DNA from: Gemmatimonadota bacterium
GTDB lineage: Bacteria; Gemmatimonadota; Gemmatimonadetes; Gemmatimonadales; GWC2-71-9
Assembly (NCBI GenBank): GCA_009692115.1
Contig: SHZU01000002.1
Location: 248,001 to 312,000 of the forward strand
Direction of reading: 5' to 3'
Length of the DNA stretch: 64,000 nucleotides
This document shows, in pieces, positions 34,604 to 43,363 of the stretch (the first letter of the stretch is position 1; each line of letters starts with the position of its first letter). A program made the translations under genes and the position numbers. Under the pieces are notes generated by a model. That model had not been told where the DNA came from. It was given only the letters and a program-made list of their open reading frames with translations, and made no database searches.

Positions 34604-36309
34604 TGCGTCACCGGACAGCATGGGCCCTGATTGGCGGGTTGGTCACCATGACGGCCGGACCCGGCGCAGCGCAGGGCGGGCTCCGATTCGAAGTGTCGGT
34701 ACCTGCCGGGGTTCGCAGCGAACCGCTGACCGGGCGGCTCTTCATCGGGCTCGCCGCGAGTGCAGACCCCGAGCCCCGGATCGCCGCCTACAACTCGGCC
34801 CGGCAGCGGGACGGGCGGGTGCCGTTCTTCGCAATCGACCTCGAACAACTCGCCCCGGGGCGGGCCGCTGTCGTCGATGCCCGCGCCATTGGCTTTCCCT
34901 ACCAGCGCCTGAAGCAGCTGCCGGCCGGCGAGTACTGGGTCCAGGCCATCGTGAACGTCTACACCAAATTTGCCCGGGCAGATGGCCACACCATCTGGGC
35001 CCATATGGATCAATGGGAAGGCCAACGCTGGGCGTTCTCGCCGGGAAACCTCTACAGCGAAGCGATCCGGATCCGGGTCGACCCCAAGAGCCCTCGGCCG
35101 ATTCGGCTCAGCTTGACCAAGATCGTAAGTCCGATCGCCGAGCCGCTGGATAACGAATGGGTCAAGCATATCAAGATCAAGAGCGAGATCCTGTCTCGGT
35201 GGTGGGGACACCCGATGTACCTCGGTGCTACCGTACTGCTCCCGCGCGGGTATGACCGGAACCCCAGCGCCAGGTACCCGGTCGTGTTTCACCAGGACCA
35301 CTTCAGCCTGGACGCTCCGTTTGGATTTACGACCGAGCCGCCCAACCCCGGACCCCAGTTGTTTGCCCAGATGGGCCGGGAAGCCGGCGGCAAGCGGGAA
35401 AGCGGCTACGACTTCGGCCGAGCGTGGCGGACCGACAGCTTTCCGCGGCTGATTGCGGTCAAACTCAATCATCCCACCCCGTTCTTCGATGACTCCTATG
35501 GCGTCAACTCGGCGAACAACGGTCCCTACGGTGATGCGATCCACCAGGAGTTGATTCCGTACTTGGAGCGGAGCTTCCGGATGATCGGCCAACCGTTTGC
35601 CCGCGTGATGACCGGGGGATCGACCGGCGGTTGGATCTCGTTGGCGCTTCAAGTGCACTATCCCGAGTTTTATGGCGGGACCTGGACGTTCTATCCCGAT
35701 CCGGTCGATTTCCGGCGGTATCAGCTGGCCAATATCTATGAGGACACCAGCGCGTTCCGGGTCCCCAACACGCCGTATGGTTTGCCCGAACGCCCGTTTC
35801 AGATGAATCCGCTCGGGCAGCCAATGGGCAACGTCCGCGAGCTCTCGCGGATGGAGCAGACCCAAGGCACCAAGGGCCGTTCCGCCGGGCAGATTGATGC
35901 CTGGAATGTGACCTACGGTCCGGTCGGAACGGACGGCTATCCGCGCCGGCTCTGGGACCTGTCGACCGGTGACCTCGACCGGGAGGTTGCTCATTACATG
36001 CGGGATAACGGGTACGACCTCGGCTACTACTTGAAGCAGAACTGGGGCAAGGTCGGACCGAGCTTGGTGGGCAAACTCCACGTCTACACCGGTGACATGG
36101 ACCACTTCTACCTGGCCCCGTCGGTCTATCTCTTGGAGGAGTTCCTCGAGAGTACCACGAACCCCTACTACGGCGGCGCGTTTGGGTATGGGCGGCCGAT
36201 GAAGGGGCATGGCTGGCAGCCCTGGAGCAATGCCGATCTGATGGGCATCATGGCCGAACACATCGCCAGCAGGGCACCGGCCGGGACCGATTTGTCGTGG
36301 CGGCGGTAG
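34600..36309 (+). CDS. Putative secreted esterase, alpha/beta-hydrolase fold
   Basis: A 569-residue protein from ATG 34600 with signal peptide ending 'GPGAAQ'. Residues to about 190 form an immunoglobulin-like N-terminal region. The rest looks like the enterochelin-esterase/feruloyl-esterase family ('ATVLLPRGYDRNP', then Ser341 in 'GGSTGGW'). A His near the end ('MDHFYL') may complete the triad. Substrate unknown. It is the last gene of the five-gene hydrolase operon. Confidence 0.8.
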   Translation: MMRHRTAWALIGGLVTMTAGPGAAQGGLRFEVSVPAGVRSEPLTGRLFIGLAASADPEPRIAAYNSARQRDGRVPFFAIDLEQLAPGRAAVVDARAIGFPYQRLKQLPAGEYWVQAIVNVYTKFARADGHTIWAHMDQWEGQRWAFSPGNLYSEAIRIRVDPKSPRPIRLSLTKIVSPIAEPLDNEWVKHIKIKSEILSRWWGHPMYLGATVLLPRGYDRNPSARYPVVFHQDHFSLDAPFGFTTEPPNPGPQLFAQMGREAGGKRESGYDFGRAWRTDSFPRLIAVKLNHPTPFFDDSYGVNSANNGPYGDAIHQELIPYLERSFRMIGQPFARVMTGGSTGGWISLALQVHYPEFYGGTWTFYPDPVDFRRYQLANIYEDTSAFRVPNTPYGLPERPFQMNPLGQPMGNVRELSRMEQTQGTKGRSAGQIDAWNVTYGPVGTDGYPRRLWDLSTGDLDREVAHYMRDNGYDLGYYLKQNWGKVGPSLVGKLHVYTGDMDHFYLAPSVYLLEEFLESTTNPYYGGAFGYGRPMKGHGWQPWSNADLMGIMAEHIASRAPAGTDLSWRR

Positions 36310-36386
36310 GCGGGGCGGGTCGCGCGAAGCCGAGTATTCGGATACATTCTCGTCTCCCGATTTCTGCCAGTGGGATCCGCCATCCA

Positions 36387-37358
36387 ATGAAGAAACTAAG
36401 CATCAAGACTGTCGCGGTCGTCGGCACCGGTGTCATCGGCCGGAGTTGGATCCAGGTGTTTGCCCGGGCCGGCTGCACGGTCCGGGTGTTCGATTCCAAC
36501 CCGGAGATGATCGCGTCGGCCATGGCCTGGTTCCGCCAGGATCTCAAGTCGCTCCGGGCGCGGGGGGCCATCAAAAAGAAGGAAGCCAAGGCCCGCTGGG
36601 ATCGGGTCACCGTGGCCGAGCACCTCGCGGCGGCGTTGAAAGGGGTTGGCTATGTCCAGGAGAGCGGCCCGGAGCGGCTCGATCTGAAGCAGGAGATGTA
36701 TCGCGAGTTGGACCGATATGCCCCGGCCAAGGCCATCCTGGGTAGCAGCACGTCAGCCATGGATATGACGGCCATTGCCGAGGGTGTACCGGGGGCCCGT
36801 CGCTGCATCGTGGCGCATCCGGTCAATCCTCCCCACGTGGTGCCGGCGGTGGAAATCCTGGGTGGTGCGGCCACTGAGAAGAAAGTGGTGACCCGGACCA
36901 TCAAGTTCATGGCTGAGGTGGGGCAGACCCCCATCCTGATGAAGAAGTTCGTCGGTGGCTTCGTTCTGAATCGGATGCAGGCGGCCCTGGTCCGCGAAGC
37001 CGTCGATTTGGTGGCCTCGGGCGTGTGTGATGTCCGGGCCGTCGATGATGCCATCCGTGATGGACTGGGGCTCCGCTGGGCGCTGATGGGCCCGTGCGGG
37101 GTGGCCAATACCAATGCGGATGAAGGCATCCGGCAGTACTTCACCAAGTACGGGAGTGCCTACCAGGGCATTTGGGCTTCGCTCAATACCAACGTTCAGT
37201 TCGACGACGGGCTGATCGACCGGCTGGGTAGGGAAACGGACTCGGTGATGAACGCGACGCTCCCCGCCCAACGCGAGTGGCGGGATCGGCTCGTGCTCGG
37301 CATTCGGGAACTCAAAGCCGCGACGCCGCTTGCGGCCAAACGCAAGCAGCAACGGTAA
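36387..37358 (+). CDS. 3-hydroxyacyl-CoA dehydrogenase family protein (carnitine/L-gulonate dehydrogenase type)
   Basis: A 323-residue NAD-dependent enzyme. The Rossmann motif 'VVGTGVIGRSW' lies near the N-terminus and the signature 'VAHPVNPPHVVPAVEILGG' contains the catalytic His. 'FVGGFVLNRMQAALVREA' follows in the C-terminal domain. 'HPxNPPHxxPxVE' is typical of the stand-alone carnitine dehydrogenase/lambda-crystallin branch, which acts on free 3-hydroxy acids, not on CoA esters. It sits 26 bp upstream of a beta-keto-acid cleavage enzyme, the usual partner that consumes the resulting 3-keto acid. Confidence 0.88.
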   Translation: MKKLSIKTVAVVGTGVIGRSWIQVFARAGCTVRVFDSNPEMIASAMAWFRQDLKSLRARGAIKKKEAKARWDRVTVAEHLAAALKGVGYVQESGPERLDLKQEMYRELDRYAPAKAILGSSTSAMDMTAIAEGVPGARRCIVAHPVNPPHVVPAVEILGGAATEKKVVTRTIKFMAEVGQTPILMKKFVGGFVLNRMQAALVREAVDLVASGVCDVRAVDDAIRDGLGLRWALMGPCGVANTNADEGIRQYFTKYGSAYQGIWASLNTNVQFDDGLIDRLGRETDSVMNATLPAQREWRDRLVLGIRELKAATPLAAKRKQQR

Positions 37359-37384
37359 CTCCAACATTCACCTGGATCGTTCAC

Positions 37385-38350
37385 ATGGCAAACAAATTCG
37401 ACTACCTCTGGCGCTACGCCGACGCGTACGAATACATGGAGCGGGTCGGCAAGATGCCGCCGGTCATCATCGTCTGCGCCTGCAACGGGGGTGTTCAGGG
37501 CAAAGAAGCCAACGAGAACCTGCCCGAGACGGCCGACGAAATCGCCGACTCGGTCTTGGGGGCCTATCAAGCCGGCGCGACGATGGTTCATGTCCATGCC
37601 CGCGACCCAAAGAACCACACCCGGCCGGCCACCACGACCGAGACGTGGCATGACGTGAACCAGAAGATTCGGGAGCGGTGCCCCGACATCATCATCAACA
37701 ATACGACGGGCGGCGGGCCCAACATGACGATGGAGGAGCGGCTCCGGTGCCTGCCGGCGCGCCCGGAAGTGGCCTCGCTCAACCTGACGCCCGATATGAG
37801 CAAGTTCAAGATGGCGGCCCGGAAAGCCCCGTTGCCATTTCCGCGGGAGGAGCAAGAGTTCGACGAGTGTTTGCCGTTCACGTACGGGTTGGTCAATCGG
37901 TTTGCCGCCGAGATGAAGAAGTACGGCGTCAAGCCGGAGATGGAGACCTATCATACGGGCGGTGGCTGGGTCATGCGGGACCTGATCAAGAACGGCGTCG
38001 TCGAGGCGCCCTACTGGATCCAGACCGTCATGGGCTATCAGACCGCCAGTTGGCCCACGTTTGAGAATGTGGTCCACTTGGTCCGCGAGATGCCGGAGAA
38101 CACGCTATGGCTGACATCGGGGGTCGGGCCGAACCAACTCCCAATCACCACATTCGCGATGCTCCTGGGCGGGCACGTCCGGGTCGGACTCGAGGACAAT
38201 GTCTACTTCCGCCGCGGCGAGAAGGCGCGGAGCAACACCCAACTGGTCGAACGCGCCGCTCGGCTCGCCAACGAGCTCAACCGCGGGGTGGCAACTGCGG
38301 CGCAGGCCCGCCAGATGCTTGGTCTTTCGGCGACGCCGACCAAGTATTGA
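37385..38350 (+). CDS. Beta-keto acid cleavage enzyme (BKACE; Kce-like, DUF849)
   Basis: A 321-residue TIM-barrel enzyme starting at ATG 37385. Family marks are 'CNGGVQGKEANENLPETADE', 'VHVHARDP' with the metal-binding His pair, 'NNTTGGG' and 'LWLTSGVGPNQLP'. BKACEs condense a beta-keto acid with acetyl-CoA to give acetoacetate and a new acyl-CoA. With the upstream dehydrogenase this makes a two-step module (3-hydroxy acid to keto acid to acyl-CoA plus acetoacetate), as in carnitine catabolism. The real substrate here is unknown. Confidence 0.88.
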   Translation: MANKFDYLWRYADAYEYMERVGKMPPVIIVCACNGGVQGKEANENLPETADEIADSVLGAYQAGATMVHVHARDPKNHTRPATTTETWHDVNQKIRERCPDIIINNTTGGGPNMTMEERLRCLPARPEVASLNLTPDMSKFKMAARKAPLPFPREEQEFDECLPFTYGLVNRFAAEMKKYGVKPEMETYHTGGGWVMRDLIKNGVVEAPYWIQTVMGYQTASWPTFENVVHLVREMPENTLWLTSGVGPNQLPITTFAMLLGGHVRVGLEDNVYFRRGEKARSNTQLVERAARLANELNRGVATAAQARQMLGLSATPTKY

Positions 38351-38361
38351 CCGCGCCCGCG

Positions 38362-39498
38362 ATGGTAGTCGACCTCCTCAAACGGATGGTCGGGGTCGAT
38401 TCGCGACTTCCGGCGGAGGAGCGGCTCGCTCACCTCGTGGCCGACGAGATCCGGGGGCTCGGTCTTGAACCGGCATGGCAGGTGGTTGCGCCGGGCCGCC
38501 CCAACGTCTGGGTGGTCGCCAAGCTCGGGCCCCGGCCCGGCCTGGTAACCCTCACCGGGCACCTCGACACCGTGCACGCGGCGGAAGGGTGGGCCACCGA
38601 TCCGTTCGAGGCCACCGAGCGCGGGGGGCGGCTCTACGGACTCGGGGCGCTCGATATGAAGTCCGGGTTGGCTTGTGGGTTCGCGGCCTTCAAGCGTCTG
38701 CTCGAAGAACGGGTCCATCATGACGAACTCGGATCGGTCGGGTTCGCCGCCACGGTCGACGAAGAGGCGTTCGGGACCGGGGCCCGGGCCATCTTGGAAA
38801 CTGAGATTGGGCGGAGCGAACTGATCCTGCTGACGGAGCCGTTCCACGGCTCTGGTCCCGACGATCCCGTGCCGTTTGTGATGCCTGGGAAGATCCTCTA
38901 TCGGGTGGTCGTCACCGGCCGGACCTCCCATGCTTTGTGTCACCCCGAGCGCGGCATCAACGCCGTCGATGATGCGGCGAGAATCGTGTCGGCTCTCGAC
39001 CGCTTGCCCCTCGGCTCGCACCCGGTGCTCGGCCGGATGAATTACTCAACCCTCAAGATCGACGGCGGGTATCGCGAGTACTCAGTGGTGGTGCCGGAGC
39101 ATTGCGAGGTCGTCATCACCAGGCTCCTCGCGCCAGGAGAAACCCGGTCCGGCGCCGTGGCGGAGTTGGAGTCGCTGGTGGCGTCGCTGAATCTGGCATC
39201 GGCAGTGACGGTGGAGGCGGCGCCCCCTTCGTACGAACCGTTCTCGATTGACCCGGACCACCGCGGCATGAGCGCCTTCGAGGCGGCCTATCGGGTCCGG
39301 ATGGGGGGCGATCCCTCGGTCGGCGGGATGCTCGGCATCACCGATGCCAACATCTATCAAGGTGAAGGCGGGATCCCGACGATCATCTTCGGGCCCCGGG
39401 GCCGGGGCCTTCATGAAAAAAATGAATATGTCGAACTCGACACGCTCGGCCCGGTGGTGGACGTCCTGGTCGACACGACGCGCCGTTTCTTTCGCTGA
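38362..39498 (+). CDS. M20 family metallopeptidase/deacylase
   Basis: A 378-residue co-catalytic zinc enzyme. Metal ligands are seen in 'GHLDTVH' and 'GLGALDMKSG', the catalytic Glu pair in 'TVDEEAFG' and a terminal His in 'LHEKNEYV'. Start ATG 38362 is used; a TTG at 38347 would overlap the BKACE stop. Family members are amino-acid N-deacylases, desuccinylases or carboxypeptidases. Cytoplasmic. The 11-bp gap from BKACE suggests one transcript and that it may free the hydroxy acid or amino acid handled upstream. Confidence 0.88.
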   Translation: MVVDLLKRMVGVDSRLPAEERLAHLVADEIRGLGLEPAWQVVAPGRPNVWVVAKLGPRPGLVTLTGHLDTVHAAEGWATDPFEATERGGRLYGLGALDMKSGLACGFAAFKRLLEERVHHDELGSVGFAATVDEEAFGTGARAILETEIGRSELILLTEPFHGSGPDDPVPFVMPGKILYRVVVTGRTSHALCHPERGINAVDDAARIVSALDRLPLGSHPVLGRMNYSTLKIDGGYREYSVVVPEHCEVVITRLLAPGETRSGAVAELESLVASLNLASAVTVEAAPPSYEPFSIDPDHRGMSAFEAAYRVRMGGDPSVGGMLGITDANIYQGEGGIPTIIFGPRGRGLHEKNEYVELDTLGPVVDVLVDTTRRFFR

Positions 39499-39519
39499 CC
39501 TTCAAACGGAACAACCATA

Positions 39520-40416
39520 ATGCTCAATCGACTGATCGTGGGCCTTGGCCTGATGACGCTCGCCACCGCACCGCTCGCGGCCCAGCGGCCGATCAAGGTG
39601 TTCATCTCGGCCGATATGGAGGGCATTACCGGGGTCGTGACCGGTGAACAACTGAGCCCGGCCGGGTTCGAATACGCCCGGTTTCGGGAGTTCATGACGG
39701 CTGACGTGTTGGCGGCTATTCAAGGCGCCCGGGAGGCTGGGGCAACCCAGTTCGTGGTGGCCGATGCCCACGGCAACATGCAGAACTTGCTGATCGACCG
39801 GTTCTCGCCCGACGTGACGATCGTCCGCGGGAGCCCCCGGCCGCTCGAGATGATGGACGGAATCGATTCGACCTTCAGTGCAGTGATCTTCATCGGCTAC
39901 CACTCGGCAACGACCAATGCCCGAGGAGTGCGGGCCCACACCATTTCGAGCGCGACCTTTGCCGCCGTCGAAGTCAACGGGGTGCCGATGGCCGAGTCGG
40001 GGATCAACGCGGCCGTCGCCGGTTACTTCGGGGTGCCGGTGGTCCTGGTGAGCGGGGACGACCAAGCAGTGGCCGAGGTGACGCAACTGCTTGGCAATGT
40101 CGAGGGAGCGGTGGTCAAACAGTCGATTGGATTTCACGCGGCCGCCACGATGACCCCGGAGGCCGGGCAGGCGCTGATTCGGGCCCGGGCCAAAGCGGCG
40201 ATCACCCGGCTCAAGGACTTCAAGCCCCACATCCTCCGGGGACCGTTCGCGCTGGATCTCACCTACAAGAGCTACACACCCGCGGAAGCCATGGCGATGC
40301 TGCCAGGGATTGAACGACGGACTGCGCACACGGTTCGGTATCAAGCCAGAACCATCCCCGACCTCGTTCGTTTCCTGGTGTTTGCGACGACGTACCGGTC
40401 GGACTTGACGCCCTGA
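39520..40416 (+). CDS. M55 family metallopeptidase (DppA-like D-aminopeptidase), secreted
   Basis: A 298-residue protein with signal peptide ending 'PLAAQ'. The M55 signature 'SADMEGITGVV' supplies Asp and Glu zinc ligands and 'DAHGN' and 'GYHSA' supply the histidines. The family acts on D-amino-acid-containing peptides, often from peptidoglycan. Unlike Bacillus DppA this copy is exported. It follows the M20 gene by 21 bp. Confidence 0.9.
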   Translation: MLNRLIVGLGLMTLATAPLAAQRPIKVFISADMEGITGVVTGEQLSPAGFEYARFREFMTADVLAAIQGAREAGATQFVVADAHGNMQNLLIDRFSPDVTIVRGSPRPLEMMDGIDSTFSAVIFIGYHSATTNARGVRAHTISSATFAAVEVNGVPMAESGINAAVAGYFGVPVVLVSGDDQAVAEVTQLLGNVEGAVVKQSIGFHAAATMTPEAGQALIRARAKAAITRLKDFKPHILRGPFALDLTYKSYTPAEAMAMLPGIERRTAHTVRYQARTIPDLVRFLVFATTYRSDLTP

Positions 40417-40422
40417 CCGTCT

Positions 40423-40884
40423 CTAGGCAGGCGGCAGAGCGGTTCTGCTTGCGGCGGCCTTGACCACTGGGACTTCATCACGAAGTCCTGGGCTCCGAGT
40501 TGGATGGCTTCGAAGCCGACGGATTCGTCGGGAGAATCCGGTCGAGACGATCACCGGAAGGGATGGCGCCAGATGCGCCAGGCTCAAGTAGGTGCCGAGG
40601 CCGACACTGTCGGGCAGGCTGAGGTCGAGGAGGACCAGGTCGACTCCACTGCACGCCAATCGCTCCTCGGCCGTGTGGAGGCTTGCCACCGACTCGACGG
40701 CGAAGTGACTGGTGCGCGCCCTCGCCAAGAGTTGCCGCATTCGCATGGCGTCAATTGGATTATCTTCGACCAACAGGACCGTGAGCGAAGCCTTGGGCGT
40801 CAGTCCGGTTGCCGCGAGGCGGGGACTTCCGTTCAGCATCGGGCTCTGGCCCGTTAACGTCATCGCGATTGGTTGTCCCACCAT
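40423..40884 (-). pseudogene. Response-regulator receiver domain, frameshifted and truncated
   Basis: The minus-strand frame reads a normal receiver domain: 'VLLVEDNPIDAMRMRQLL', then 'DLVLLDLSLPDS' with the phospho-acceptor Asp and 'LPVIVSTGFS'. It then becomes nonsense. Adding one base shift at the GGG run 40530-40532 restores 'DESVGFEAIQLGAQDFVMK', the expected end of the domain with its conserved Lys. Even then no typical C-terminal helix follows before the M55 gene. So it is either a decayed fragment or a sequencing indel in a short gene. Confidence 0.8.
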
Positions 40885-41125
40885 TACACTCCCGTTCTAC
40901 CCCACAAGTTGACCGAGTCCTGGGCAATGGCTCCCCGACGCACGCCAGAAAAGCAGGCCCTGTGCCATTCTCCTCCACCGGATGCAAGTCGTTCTTGGAT
41001 AACGTGTTGCGGGTGCAGGTAAACGGCGGCGCCAAGGTCGCATCGACCCTAGTGCGGCAATTGTTGCCGGGAAGAAACCGTCGCTCGGATCCCCGGCCAT
41101 CGGTCGGAACGTCAGGGTGACGGCT
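40885..41125. other. Intergenic, 241 bp, no gene found
   Basis: No coding frame with a credible product is seen on either strand. It probably contains the promoter for the downstream fahA unit, but I could not identify a clear -10/-35 pair. Confidence 0.5.
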
Positions 41126-42028
41126 ATGTTTCCGCCCATGAATTCGTCCCGGTTTCCTCCTGCCTTGGCTCGGCTTCTCCATGGGGCTATCGACTACGCG
41201 GGGTTGTTTCCGCCCGCCGGCCTTTCCCTCGGTGAGACCATCGACCACTATGGCCGGTACCGCGCCAGCCCCGACTGCTGGGCACTCGGTCGTTTGATCG
41301 TGCCAGCAGCCCGGCTTGCCGAGTTCGTCGCGCTCCTCGACGCCACCGACCGCGACACGGCCGGCTGGCGGCTGTCCGCAACGTTAGGCGCGGCTGGAGC
41401 GGCTGAATGCGACCTGGTCGCCGAGGCGAATCGGCGGCTGACGGGGCGGGGTGCCGCCGTCGACGCGATCGAGGCCAGAGTGCCCGATGGTCCGGCCGTC
41501 GCGGTCCTGGCTCAGTCGGCGGAGCCGGCGCAGGCGTGGTATGGCGAAGTCGCGCTCGATACCGGGTTCGAGGCCGTGCTCGATGCGCTCGTCGCCCACC
41601 GGGGGTTCGCGAAGATCCGAATGGGGGGTGTCACCGCCGACCTCTTCCCCGATCCGGACCGGGTCGTCCGGTTCCTCCAGGCGGTGGCCGTCCGATCGTT
41701 GCCATTCAAGGCGACGGCCGGCCTCCACCATCCGCTCCGGGGGCCGTACCCGCTGACCTATCTGCCGGACAGTGCGACTGGCACCATGTACGGATATCTC
41801 AACGTGATGGTCGCAACGATCCTGGCGTGCCAGGGGTCCGAGGCGGCGGAAATCCGCGCCGCGCTCGTCGAGTCCGACGCCCGTCATCTTCGAATTCTGG
41901 ACGGAACGCTCGAGTGGCGGCACCGCCGTTTCGCCGACCCCGAGTCCTGTCGGGTATCCTTCCACGGATTTGGGTCCTGCTCCTTTCGTGAACCGATTGA
42001 CGAACTTCGAACCGTGTTGACCCCATGA
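41126..42028 (+). CDS. Hypothetical protein linked to fumarylacetoacetase
   Basis: A 300-residue soluble protein of unknown function. Start is ambiguous between ATG 41126 (AGGGTGA upstream) and ATG 41138. It begins 'LARLLHGAIDYAGLFPPAGL' and later has 'KATAGLHHPLRG' and 'YGYLNVMVATI', which look conserved but match no enzyme I know. The stop overlaps the fumarylacetoacetase start by 4 bp, so it is translationally coupled to the last step of homogentisate (tyrosine) breakdown. I recall similar hypotheticals beside fahA in other genomes, without a function. Confidence 0.72.
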   Translation: MFPPMNSSRFPPALARLLHGAIDYAGLFPPAGLSLGETIDHYGRYRASPDCWALGRLIVPAARLAEFVALLDATDRDTAGWRLSATLGAAGAAECDLVAEANRRLTGRGAAVDAIEARVPDGPAVAVLAQSAEPAQAWYGEVALDTGFEAVLDALVAHRGFAKIRMGGVTADLFPDPDRVVRFLQAVAVRSLPFKATAGLHHPLRGPYPLTYLPDSATGTMYGYLNVMVATILACQGSEAAEIRAALVESDARHLRILDGTLEWRHRRFADPESCRVSFHGFGSCSFREPIDELRTVLTP

Positions 42029-43341
42029 CCCGACACCTCGATCACACCCACGACCCGGCGACCAAATCCTGGCTCGACTCGGCTCGTCGCCCCGGCGCCG
42101 ATTTCCCGATTCAGAACCTGCCCCTCGGCGTGTTCCGGCGCCGGACGGATTCGGACTCGCCTCGCCTCGGTGCGGCCATCGGCGACCAGGTCGTCGATCT
42201 CAATCGTGCGGTCGGGCAGGGGCTCCTCGCTGGATGCGCACCGGAGCTCCAGGCCGCGGTCGCCGCGCGGACCCTCAATCCGTTGATGGCGCTCGGTCGC
42301 ACCGGTGCCACCGAACTGCGGCACCGGCTCTTCGCCCTCCTCAAAGAGGGGGCGCCGGATCGGCAGGCCGCCTCGCATTGCCTCGTCCCGGCCGAGACCG
42401 TGGAACTCCTCCTTCCGGCGGACATCGGCGACTATACCGACTTCTACGCGTCGATTTTCCATGCGACCAACGTCGGGAGCATGTTCCGGCCCGAGAACCC
42501 GCTCCTGCCGAACTACAAGTACCTGCCGATCGGATACCACGGGCGGGCCTCCTCGATCGTACCGAGCGGCACCCCGATCCGCCGACCGATGGGCCAGATC
42601 AAGGAGGGCCAGGCGCCGGACCCGGTGTTTGGCCCCAGCCGGTCGCTCGACTACGAATGTGAGATTGCGGCCTATCTCTGCGGGGCCAACCCGTTGGGCA
42701 CCGAGGTCCCGATGGCGGAGGCCGAATCAAGGCTGTTCGGGATTTGCCTGTTGAACGACTGGTCGGCTCGGGACGTCCAGAGTTGGGAATACCAGCCGCT
42801 CGGGCCGTTTCTGGCCAAGAACTTCGCGAGTACTCTGTCGCCCTGGATCGTGACCATGGACGCCCTGGCGCCGTTTCGGGTCCCATCGTTCGACCGGCCG
42901 GCCGGTGACCCCGACCCGCTCCCGTACCTCCACGCCGAGTCCGACCGGCGGAGTGGCGGCATCGATGTGACCGTGGAGGTGTCCCTCTCGAGCCAGAAGA
43001 TGCGGGCCGACGGCCTCCCGCCGGTTCGGCTGAGTGTGGGCCGGCTGGCCATGATGTACTGGACGTTCGCGCAACTGGTGGCCCATCACGCGAGCAACGG
43101 ATGCAACCTCCGCCCCGGTGACCTCCTCGGCAGCGGGACGATTTCCGGGCCGACGCGCGAGAGCCGGGGGTGCCTGTTGGAAATGACCTGGCGAGGCGCC
43201 GAGCCGATCACGCTGCCGTCCGGAGAACTCCGCCGGTTTCTCCAAGACGGTGACGAGGTCATCATGCGCGGGGCCTGCGAACGGGAAGGGGCCGCGCGGA
43301 TCGGGCTCGGGGAATGCCGGGGGACAGTGGTGGCCGCCTGA
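42025..43341 (+). CDS. fahA: Fumarylacetoacetase
   Basis: A 438-residue enzyme of normal length. It hydrolyses 4-fumarylacetoacetate to fumarate and acetoacetate in tyrosine/homogentisate catabolism. The signature 'DYTDFYAS' (metal Asp), 'HATNVGSMFRPENPL' (catalytic His), 'GYHGRASSIVPSGTPIRRP', 'DYECEIA' (two metal Glu) and 'NDWSARDVQSWEYQPLG' (Asp) are all intact. Coupled by ATGA to the upstream unknown gene; 22 bp before pdxH. No homogentisate dioxygenase or maleylacetoacetate isomerase is in the window. Confidence 0.95.
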   Translation: MTRHLDHTHDPATKSWLDSARRPGADFPIQNLPLGVFRRRTDSDSPRLGAAIGDQVVDLNRAVGQGLLAGCAPELQAAVAARTLNPLMALGRTGATELRHRLFALLKEGAPDRQAASHCLVPAETVELLLPADIGDYTDFYASIFHATNVGSMFRPENPLLPNYKYLPIGYHGRASSIVPSGTPIRRPMGQIKEGQAPDPVFGPSRSLDYECEIAAYLCGANPLGTEVPMAEAESRLFGICLLNDWSARDVQSWEYQPLGPFLAKNFASTLSPWIVTMDALAPFRVPSFDRPAGDPDPLPYLHAESDRRSGGIDVTVEVSLSSQKMRADGLPPVRLSVGRLAMMYWTFAQLVAHHASNGCNLRPGDLLGSGTISGPTRESRGCLLEMTWRGAEPITLPSGELRRFLQDGDEVIMRGACEREGAARIGLGECRGTVVAA

Positions 43342-43363
43342 CGCCGGCCCAGGAGATCAAAAC

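Noticed and set aside
34576-36387. A 603-residue minus-strand frame opposite the esterase
   Set aside because: Same shadow effect, no domain or start signal.
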